26,442 bases of DNA from Candidatus Caccousia avistercoris (GTDB lineage Bacteria > Bacillota > Clostridia > Oscillospirales > Acutalibacteraceae), in contig DVMK01000041.1 in assembly GCA_018715025.1 (NCBI GenBank), positions 1-26,442 of the forward strand, given 5' to 3'. Of this stretch, positions 15,572-21,633 are shown piece after piece. Position 1 is the stretch's first letter, and every line of letters starts with the position of its first letter. A program made the translations under genes and the position numbers. The notes beneath the pieces were generated by a model, which was not told the origin of the DNA, made no database searches, and was given only the letters and a program-made list of their open reading frames with translations.

Positions 15572-16453
15572 ATGGAAAAGGTAGTCATTGGCACAAAGGA
15601 ATGCCGGGCGGAAATCGCCTTCCTGGGCGCGCAGCTGGAAAGCCTGCAGAGCCCGGACGGCCGGGAGTACCTGTGGCAGCGGGACCCCAAATGGTGGAGC
15701 GGCTGCGCCCCGGTGCTGTTCCCCATGGTGGGGGCCCTGCGCCAGGGCCGCACGGTCATAGAAGGGCGCATTTATGAAATGCCCCAGCACGGCCTCGCCC
15801 GCCGCCGGGAATTCTCGCTGCTTTCGCAGGCGGAGGATGAGGCGGTGTTCTCTCTGCGGGCGGACGACGCCACCCGGCAGCAGTACCCCTACGACTTTGA
15901 ACTGCAAATCGCCTACCGGGCCGAGGGGGCTTCCCTCACCACGGAATACCGGGTGTTCAACCGCGGGGAAACGCCCATGCCCTACGCCATAGGCGGCCAC
16001 CCGGCCTTCAACATCCCCCTGGCCGAAGGGGAGCGGTTCGAGGACTATTATGTGGAGTTTGAGCGGGAGGAGACGGCCTCCTGCCCGGCCATTGTGATGG
16101 GGCAGGGGCTGATCGATCCCTCCCGCATGACAGAGCGTCTGCGGGGCGAGAGGATCATCCCCCTCACCCACCAGCTGTTTTACGGGGACGCCCTGGTGTT
16201 TGAGGGCCTTTCCTCCCGCACGGTCACGCTGAAGGGGGGCAAGGCGGGCCACGGCCTCACCATGGACATTTCCCAGTTCCCCATGCTGGGCATTTGGTCT
16301 GCGGCGAACGACGGCCCCTTTGTGGCGCTGGAGCCCTGGCAGGGCTGCGCCACCCGCACCGACGAGGACGACCAGTTTGCGGGCAAGCGCTGGATGCGCC
16401 TGCTGCCGGCCGGCGCCAGCGAGCGCGTTGCTTACACCGTGACGATTTTCTGA
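15572..16453 (+). CDS. Aldose 1-epimerase family protein (LacX-like)
   Basis: A 293-residue cytosolic protein of the galactose mutarotase superfamily, which interconverts alpha and beta anomers of sugars. Visible family marks are CAPVLFPMVG, MPQHGLARRREF (first conserved histidine), AIGGHPAFNIPL (second conserved histidine) and ALEPWQGCATR. The DVEYLWQ-type start (REYLWQRDPKWW) points to the LacX or YeaD-like branch, not classical GalM. AGGAGG lies about 9 bases before ATG 15572, 35 bases after potD, so read-through from the pot operon is possible although no functional link is obvious. The true sugar is unknown. Confidence 0.9.
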   Translation: MEKVVIGTKECRAEIAFLGAQLESLQSPDGREYLWQRDPKWWSGCAPVLFPMVGALRQGRTVIEGRIYEMPQHGLARRREFSLLSQAEDEAVFSLRADDATRQQYPYDFELQIAYRAEGASLTTEYRVFNRGETPMPYAIGGHPAFNIPLAEGERFEDYYVEFEREETASCPAIVMGQGLIDPSRMTERLRGERIIPLTHQLFYGDALVFEGLSSRTVTLKGGKAGHGLTMDISQFPMLGIWSAANDGPFVALEPWQGCATRTDEDDQFAGKRWMRLLPAGASERVAYTVTIF

Positions 16454-16470
16454 CCGCCGAAACAGCCGGG

Positions 16471-16692
16471 AAGGGGCTTTTTAAGGCCATCAGCTTGTCG
16501 ATAACCCCCAACAAGGTGCGTAAAAGATCGCAGAATCGGGAGCGGCGCTCCCTGTCTGCTCGCCTTTTTTGGAGCCGTTTCACGGCTATTTGCGGGGCTT
16601 TGCCCCTGCACCCCACCACCTTTTGAAAAAGGTGGACGAAAACTTCAGCATTCGCTTTTTCGACAGACTGAGGGGCTTTTTTAAGGCCCCTT
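16471..16692. repeat. Hairpin-rich intergenic repeat with inverted ends
   Basis: The 267-base gap between the mutarotase and TraX genes is almost entirely palindromes. The outer ends are imperfect inverted copies: AAGGGGC...TCAGCTTGTCGA from 16471 mirrors TCGACAGACTGA...GCCCCTT ending at 16692. Inside are GGGAGC/GCTCCC (16538-16552), AGCCGT/ACGGCT (16573-16587), GGGGC/GCCCC (16594-16606) and CCACCTTTT/AAAAGGTGG (16615-16634). The last part resembles an intergenic sequence I remember from Ruminococcaceae genomes, but that is memory, not a search. No protein is supported. Confidence 0.5.
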
Positions 16693-16700
16693 CCTTTTTT
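16671..16700 (+). terminator. Possible terminator at the right end of the repeat
   Basis: GGGGCTT (16672-16678) pairs with AAGGCCCC (16683-16690) with one bulged base and a T loop. TTCCTTTTTT follows at 16691-16700. It could end transcription from the mutarotase gene. Confidence 0.5.
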
Positions 16701-16720
16701 GCAGAAAGGAGGGAAGCCTC

Positions 16721-17428
16721 TTGCGCAGGCCGCAGCTGAACGCCAACCAGCTGAAGCTCATCGCCATAGCCGCCATGACGGTGGACCATGTGGCCGAGGT
16801 GCTTCTGCCGCCCAGCCTGCCCTGGTTCTGGGTCATGCGCCTGATTGGCCGCCTTACCGCCCCCATCATGTGCTTTTTCATTGCAGAGGGCTACTTTCAC
16901 ACCTCCAACCTGAAGCGCTATATGGGCAGGCTGCTGCTGGTGGCGGCGGTGTCCCACATTCCCTACAACCTTTGCGTGGGGTACTCATGGCAGGACATGT
17001 GGCATGTGAGCGACGTGCTCTGGACGCTTCTGCTGGGGCTGTGCGCCCTGGCCGTGTACCGCGGCACGCTGCACCCGGCGGCGAAGCTTTTTCTTGTGTT
17101 TGCCTGCTGCTGGCTGGCCCAGCCCCTGGACTGGAACTACCTGGGGGTGCTTTGGGTGCTGGCCTTCGGCGTGTTCCATGGGGAGCGAAAAAAACAGATG
17201 CTGGCCTTCTGTGCCGTAGGCTGCCTGTATTTGTTCCAGGCCCTGCTGTGGCAGTCCTCCACACCGTTCCCCAGCCGGTTCGGGGTGTTTCTGGCGGTGC
17301 CTCTGCTCCTGCTGTACAACGGCAGGCTGGGCAGGCGCAGCCGCCTTCTGCAGTGGGGCTATTACTGGTATTACCCCGCCCATCTCACCGTGCTTTTCCT
17401 GATCCGGCTGGCCCTGTACGGCGGGTGA
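16721..17428 (+). CDS. TraX family membrane protein
   Basis: A 235-residue polytopic membrane protein of the TraX family (the namesake acetylates F-pilin; chromosomal Firmicute members have no proven role). The family start NANQLKLIAIAAMTVDHVA, the RLIGRLTAPIMCFFIAEGYFHT block, and the final YYWYYPAHLTVLFLIR are all visible, with about eight hydrophobic segments between them. The start is TTG 16721 with AAAGGAGGG ending 8 bases before it; the next in-frame candidates would lose the conserved N-terminus. There is no conjugation gene nearby, so a housekeeping cell-surface acylation role is more likely than plasmid transfer. That is inference. Confidence 0.85.
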   Translation: MRRPQLNANQLKLIAIAAMTVDHVAEVLLPPSLPWFWVMRLIGRLTAPIMCFFIAEGYFHTSNLKRYMGRLLLVAAVSHIPYNLCVGYSWQDMWHVSDVLWTLLLGLCALAVYRGTLHPAAKLFLVFACCWLAQPLDWNYLGVLWVLAFGVFHGERKKQMLAFCAVGCLYLFQALLWQSSTPFPSRFGVFLAVPLLLLYNGRLGRRSRLLQWGYYWYYPAHLTVLFLIRLALYGG

Positions 17429-17496
17429 GAATTTTCTTTTTCCGCACCAAAGTCCCCGCCCCTGCGTAGTATGGGGGAAGGAAAGGGGATGAGGCC

Positions 17497-18138
17497 ATGA
17501 GACGGTACCGGAGAAGAGGGCTGGGCAGGGCGGCGAGGGTGCGGCTGTTTTTCCTGCTTCTGTTCCTGGCGGCCGCGGTCTTGTTTGTGGAAGCGCGGCT
17601 GGGGCCTGCGGTGGAAAGCATCACCCAGAACGAAGCCAGGATCCGGGCGGTGCAGCTGCTCAACGAATCCGTCAGCCGGGAGCTTGCCCGGCAGGACGCC
17701 TCTTATGCCAACATGGTGAACGTCCAGTACGGCCAGGCGGGGGAGATCACCTCCGTCACCACCGACATGGCCAAAATGAACAGCCTGAAGGCGGCCCTGC
17801 TGTCCGGCGTGCAGGAGGAGCTGGGGGAATATGCCCACATGGATTTCGGCGTGCCCCTGGGCACCCTGCTGGGCAGCAGCCTGATGCATGGCCGCGGGCC
17901 GGAGATCCCCGTTCGGGTGACGCTTTCCGGGAATATCACGGCAGAGTTTGACAGCCAGTTTACCTCCGCCGGGATCAATCAGACAAAGCATACCATCTGC
18001 CTCCATGTGCAAACCACCCTGTACACCTTCCTTCCGGGGGCTTCCGCCACCGCCGTAGTGGAGACGGATCTTCCCGTGGCCGAGACCATTATCGTGGGCG
18101 AGGTGCCCTGGGTGGTGGCCGGTACGCAGGGAAAATAG
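17497..18138 (+). CDS. yunB: Sporulation protein YunB
   Basis: A 213-residue YunB-family protein, in Bacillus subtilis a mother-cell (sigma-E regulated) sporulation gene of unclear biochemistry. It has a basic N-terminus, a single membrane helix (about 15-34) and an extracytoplasmic domain with QNEARIRAVQLLNES, the TDMAKMNSLKA segment, VPLGTLLGSSLM and a late TFLPGASATAVVETDLPVAETIIVG stretch, all characteristic. ATG 17497 has AAGGGGATGAGG upstream. I see no convincing sigma-E promoter in the 68-base gap. Its presence argues that the organism or its recent ancestor forms endospores. Confidence 0.92.
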   Translation: MRRYRRRGLGRAARVRLFFLLLFLAAAVLFVEARLGPAVESITQNEARIRAVQLLNESVSRELARQDASYANMVNVQYGQAGEITSVTTDMAKMNSLKAALLSGVQEELGEYAHMDFGVPLGTLLGSSLMHGRGPEIPVRVTLSGNITAEFDSQFTSAGINQTKHTICLHVQTTLYTFLPGASATAVVETDLPVAETIIVGEVPWVVAGTQGK

Positions 18139-18191
18139 GAAATTCCTGCAAATTTTCCGGGAAAAATTCATGATTGGTTCACAAATTGAAA

Positions 18192-18220
18192 TTGCGGCTT
18201 TCCTCATTTTCATGTATAAT
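18192..18220 (+). promoter_or_regulatory. Promoter of the citrate synthase gene
   Basis: TTGCGG at 18192-18197, 17 bases, then a perfect TATAAT at 18215-18220 in an AT-rich stretch. The leader to ATG 18325 is about 100 bases, and GAGAGGAGAG precedes the start. Confidence 0.6.
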
Positions 18221-18324
18221 AAAAAGTAACTAATACTGTTAGAAGTGGAAAAGGCTTCAGAAGCGGCAGAGGGCTTTCCCCGCACACCGCCCGCCGCAGG
18301 AACAAGAGAGGAGAGTTTGCACCT

Positions 18325-19707
18325 ATGGCGAAGAATGAAGAGTTTGACTTGTTTGCGATTACGCCGGAGATGGAGCAGTATGCCGGCCTGTGCGAATCCC
18401 ACAGCACCATCGACACCAGCCTGTACGAGAAATACGATGTAAAGCGGGGACTGCGTGACATTAACGGCAAGGGCGTGCTTACCGGCCTGACAGAAATTTC
18501 CGAAATTCAGTCCAGCAAGGTAGTGGACGGGAAGACGGTGCCCTGCGAGGGCAAGCTGTTTTACCGGGGCTACGATGTGGAAGAGCTGGTGGCCGGTTTT
18601 ATCCGCGACAGGCGCTACGGCTTTGAAGAAACCGCCTACCTTCTTCTGTTCGGCGAGCTGCCCACCCGGGAAGAGCTGGAGGATTTCCGGGGCGTGCTGA
18701 ACCGTTACCGCACCCTGCCCACCAACTTTGTGCGGGACATTATCATGAAGGCCCCCACCAAGGATATGATGAATACCCTGGCCCGCAGCGTCCTGACCCT
18801 GTACGCCTACGACGAAAAGGCCAACGACACCTCCCGGGCCAACGTGCTGCGCCAGTGCCTTGAGCTCATCGCCCTGTTCCCTCAGCTGGCGGTGTACGGC
18901 TACCAGGCTTACTGCTACGACAACGACCGGCTGAACAACAGCTTTTTCATCCACGCCCCCAGGCCGGAGCTTTCCACGGCGGAAAATATTCTGCACATGC
19001 TGCGCATTGACAGCAAGTACACCGCCCTGGAGGCCCGCATTCTGGACCTGGCCCTGGTGCTGCACGCAGAGCACGGCGGCGGCAACAACTCCACCTTCAC
19101 CACCCATGTGGTCACCTCCTCCGGCTCTGACGTGTACTCGGTCATTGCGGCGGCGCTGGGTTCCCTGAAGGGCCCCCGCCATGGCGGCGCCAACATCAAG
19201 GTGGTAGAGATGTTCGAGGTCATGAAGCGGGAGATTGACGACTGGACCGACGAAGAGAAGGTGGCGGAGTACCTGCGGGCCCTGTTACATAAGCAGGCCT
19301 TCGACAAGGCGGGCCTCATTTACGGCATGGGGCATGCGGTGTATTCCATTTCCGACCCCCGCGCCAACGTGTTCAAGGCTTTCGTGAAAAATCTGGCCCA
19401 GGAAAAGGGCCTGGAAAAGGAGTACGGCCTGTATTCCCTGGTGGAGCGCCTGGCGCCCCAGGTGATTGCCCAGGAACGGAAAATTTACAAGGGCGTCAGC
19501 GCCAACATCGACTTCTACAGCGGGTTTGTGTACCACATGCTGGGCCTGCCCACCGAGCTGTTCACCCCGGTGTTCGCCATGGCGCGTATTGCCGGGTGGA
19601 GCGCCCACCTGCTGGAAGAGCAGATCAATGTGGGGAAAATTATCCGCCCCGCTTACAAGAGCATTGCCGGCCGGCGGGAATACGTCAGCCTGGAGGACAG
19701 AAAATAA
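18325..19707 (+). CDS. gltA: Citrate synthase (possibly 2-methylcitrate synthase)
   Basis: A 460-residue enzyme condensing oxaloacetate with acetyl-CoA. The catalytic triad is visible as H286 (GPRHGGAN), H337 (GMGHAVYS) and D396 (NIDFYSG). An upstream HAEHGGGNNST block holds another substrate-binding histidine (H250). It is longer than the usual 370-430 residues because of an N-terminal extension and an insertion between the two histidines, a form common in Clostridia. It has its own promoter and terminator and no TCA-cycle neighbours. In an anaerobe it most likely makes citrate for glutamate synthesis. Methylcitrate activity cannot be excluded from sequence alone. Confidence 0.94.
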   Translation: MAKNEEFDLFAITPEMEQYAGLCESHSTIDTSLYEKYDVKRGLRDINGKGVLTGLTEISEIQSSKVVDGKTVPCEGKLFYRGYDVEELVAGFIRDRRYGFEETAYLLLFGELPTREELEDFRGVLNRYRTLPTNFVRDIIMKAPTKDMMNTLARSVLTLYAYDEKANDTSRANVLRQCLELIALFPQLAVYGYQAYCYDNDRLNNSFFIHAPRPELSTAENILHMLRIDSKYTALEARILDLALVLHAEHGGGNNSTFTTHVVTSSGSDVYSVIAAALGSLKGPRHGGANIKVVEMFEVMKREIDDWTDEEKVAEYLRALLHKQAFDKAGLIYGMGHAVYSISDPRANVFKAFVKNLAQEKGLEKEYGLYSLVERLAPQVIAQERKIYKGVSANIDFYSGFVYHMLGLPTELFTPVFAMARIAGWSAHLLEEQINVGKIIRPAYKSIAGRREYVSLEDRK

Positions 19708-19712
19708 GCTTC

Positions 19713-19743
19713 AGCCGGAGGGTTTGCCGCCCTCCGGCTTTTT
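19713..19743 (+). terminator. Rho-independent terminator of gltA
   Basis: A perfect 10-bp stem (19713-19722 with 19730-19739), a 7-base loop and five T at 19739-19743, beginning six bases after the stop. Confidence 0.92.
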
Positions 19744-19856
19744 GCACGGCGTTTTCTCCCCGTTCCCCTGCCTGGGCGGGGCTGCAATAAAATGGGGCCC
19801 TGCTGCAATTCTATGGCAGAAGGCTTTTTTGACATTTTGACACAGGGGGGATTCCC

Positions 19857-20930
19857 ATGCAGCCTTTCTCTTACGATATAGACCGCCAGATCCGCCTGCT
19901 GTTCCTTGGCTCTGCTCTGGCCGCCGCCGCAAACCTGGCGGTCACCTGGGCCCTGGCGCTTCCTTACCTGCCGGTATATTACGCAGCCGCGGCGGCGGCC
20001 TACCTTGCCATGGCCCGCACGGTGCGGATTCGCCGCTTTGTACCGGCGTACTGCGCCGCCTTCCTTCTGGCGGCCGGCCAGTCCTTTGTTTCCGTCTATG
20101 TACTGGGGGACGACTGCGGCATCCAGCTGTATCTTCTGGCCCTCATCATCCCCTGCCACTACGTTCGCCTCACCGGCTGCTCCCAGGCCTTTCAGCGCCG
20201 GTTTATCATAGGGGCCTGCTGCGCCTGCGTCGTGCTGTACCTGGTTTCAGACGAGCTGATTGACCAGGTTCTTACGCCCCTTTCCCGCATGGACGGCCAG
20301 GCGGAAATGTTCTTCACCTTTCTGAATGTGGCGGGCAGCCTTTCGCTTCTGGTGTTCGTTAGCAGCATCTTTGCCTCGGGCTACCAAAAAGAGCTGAACC
20401 GCCTGCGGGCGGACAACACCCTGCTGAGCGCCGCCGCTGCGTACGACGCCCTCACCGGCCTGAAAAACAGGCGCGGCATGGAGCCTGCGCTGCAGTCTGC
20501 CTACGGCGAGTGGCTGCAGAACGGCCGCCCCCTCTCCATTGCCATTGGCGACGTGGACCATTTCAAGCAGCTGAACGATGCCTACGGCCACGAAGCGGGG
20601 GATCTGGTGCTGAAAACCCTGGGGGAGCTGTTCTCCCGCTGGTCTGACGGCCCCGCCGTCAGTGTGTGCCGCTGGGGCGGGGAGGAATTCCTCTTCCTGC
20701 TGGCCGTGCCGGAGGAAGCGGCGGCCTGTATGCTGGAAGGCCTGCGCGCCCAGCTGGCGGCGCAGCCCTTTTCCTGCGGCGGCGCGGCCCTGCGCGTTTC
20801 CATGACCTTCGGCGTGGCCGGGATTCGCAGCGGGCAGACGCTTCTGGATCTGTTCCGCCAGGCGGACAGGGGCCTCTACGCAGGGAAAGAGAACGGGAGG
20901 GATCAGGTGGTGCGTGCGCAGCCTGCCTGA
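19857..20930 (+). CDS. Membrane-bound GGDEF diguanylate cyclase
   Basis: A 357-residue protein with about six membrane helices (residues about 12-170) and a cytoplasmic GGDEF domain that would make cyclic di-GMP from two GTP. The active-site loop is GGEEF at 274-278. The domain starts with AAAAYDALTGLKNRR and contains IGDVDHFKQLNDAYGHEAGD, giving intact metal and nucleotide contacts. The usual inhibitory RxxD site five residues before GGEEF is missing (an RWSD lies nine residues before it), so product feedback may be absent. The membrane part is not a sensor domain I can name. GGGGGG precedes ATG 19857, next to a tandem TTTTGACA repeat (19827-19842). No EAL partner is nearby. Confidence 0.92.
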   Translation: MQPFSYDIDRQIRLLFLGSALAAAANLAVTWALALPYLPVYYAAAAAAYLAMARTVRIRRFVPAYCAAFLLAAGQSFVSVYVLGDDCGIQLYLLALIIPCHYVRLTGCSQAFQRRFIIGACCACVVLYLVSDELIDQVLTPLSRMDGQAEMFFTFLNVAGSLSLLVFVSSIFASGYQKELNRLRADNTLLSAAAAYDALTGLKNRRGMEPALQSAYGEWLQNGRPLSIAIGDVDHFKQLNDAYGHEAGDLVLKTLGELFSRWSDGPAVSVCRWGGEEFLFLLAVPEEAAACMLEGLRAQLAAQPFSCGGAALRVSMTFGVAGIRSGQTLLDLFRQADRGLYAGKENGRDQVVRAQPA

Positions 20931-20979
20931 CGGGGGCAAACCAGGCGAGCCGCAGGGCGGCTGCCCGGGGGCGCGGCCT

Positions 20980-21144
20980 TCAATGGGGGCCCGGCTCGGC
21001 CAGCAGATGCTCCGCCACCCGGCGCAGATCCTCCTCTGAATTTACCACCACCCCGCCCTGCACGATATTTTCCTGCACAAAGGGCGGCAGGCTTTTAAAA
21101 TATTCGTTCTGCTCCATGGTTTTCATAAATTCGCTTTGCGCCAT
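20980..21144 (-). CDS. Small conserved-looking protein, 54 residues
   Basis: A 54-residue open frame starting at the ATG whose complement is 21142-21144, with a textbook AAGGAGG 7 bases upstream. The product begins MAQSEFMKTMEQNEYFKSL, continues PPFVQENIVQGG and ends with SEEDLRRVAEHLLAEPGPH. It is acidic and mostly helical, without cysteine, signal peptide or membrane helix. The motif SLPPFVQENI resembles short uncharacterised Clostridia proteins I have seen; I know no function. It lies 15 bases behind the 66-residue gene, in the same direction, so the two form a small operon pointing against the diguanylate cyclase gene. The strong ribosome site is the best evidence that it is real. Confidence 0.7.
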   Translation of the reverse strand: MAQSEFMKTMEQNEYFKSLPPFVQENIVQGGVVVNSEEDLRRVAEHLLAEPGPH

Positions 21145-21159
21145 GACACATCCTCCTTG

Positions 21160-21360
21160 TTACAGCTGGCAGACAAAATCCCGCACGCTGGAAAGCTCGC
21201 CCATCAGCGGCACGCCGATGACCTTTTTCAGCGCCTGGTTCAGTTCCTCGTACTGGTTGCCGGTTACGTCTATCGCGTCGAATTCGTGCGCCTTCAGCAG
21301 GGCGATCCGCCGGTCCAGCTCCTCGATGATTTCCCGTTTTTCCACCATATCCTTGCTCAT
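21160..21360 (-). CDS. Small helical protein, 66 residues
   Basis: A 66-residue protein starting MSKDMVEKREIIEELDRRI and ending SSVRDFVCQL. It is charged and predicted helical (heptad-like EELDRRIALLKAHEF), with no membrane segment. I set the start at the ATG complementary to 21358-21360 because GGCAGGA lies about 8 bases upstream; a longer frame starting at 21432 has no ribosome site and an atypical first 24 residues. Length and helicity recall small phosphatase- or anti-sigma-type regulators, but I see no diagnostic motif, so no function is assigned. It is followed after 15 bases by the 54-residue gene. Confidence 0.6.
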   Translation of the reverse strand: MSKDMVEKREIIEELDRRIALLKAHEFDAIDVTGNQYEELNQALKKVIGVPLMGELSSVRDFVCQL

Positions 21361-21554
21361 AGTTCGTTCCTGCCTTTCCATTAAAATTAGAAAATCCTCT
21401 GCCTGCGGCGTCCTGAAAAACGCTGCGGGCATTTTTTGCAGACGGGGCTATTTTCCCCCGCAGGCGCGGGAAATATTCCTGCCGTGCCGCTTCGCCCGCT
21501 CGGGATAGAAACCGGGATTTCTGCAGACAATTTGAACAAGAAACGATCAGGGGG

Positions 21555-21583
21555 TTGACACCGGCCGGGAAAAGCGGTATTAT
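21555..21583 (+). promoter_or_regulatory. Promoter of the copper-efflux operon
   Basis: TTGACA at 21555-21560, 17 bases, then TATTAT at 21578-21583. This is a strong sigma-A promoter immediately upstream of the CsoR-like palindrome. The rest of the gap 21361-21554 shows no gene. Confidence 0.85.
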
Positions 21584-21589
21584 ATACCC

Positions 21590-21606
21590 ACACCCCGTGG
21601 GGGTGT
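21590..21606. promoter_or_regulatory. CsoR operator
   Basis: ACACCCC (21590-21596) and GGGGTGT (21600-21606) form a 7+7 inverted repeat with a 3-base centre. G/C-tract palindromes of this kind (TACCCnnnGGGGTA-like) are the known CsoR site class. It covers the expected transcription start of an operon that itself encodes CsoR. Confidence 0.75.
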
Positions 21607-21633
21607 CTATCGAAGAGAAAAGGAGGATATGCG

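Noticed and set aside
16721..17428. TraX as evidence of an integrated conjugative element
   Set aside because: No relaxase, coupling protein, type IV secretion or integrase gene is present, and base composition matches the neighbours.
17371..19182. A 603-codon open frame antisense to yunB and gltA
   Set aside because: It spans several genes and their intergenic promoter region; composition and lack of start signals mark it as a shadow.
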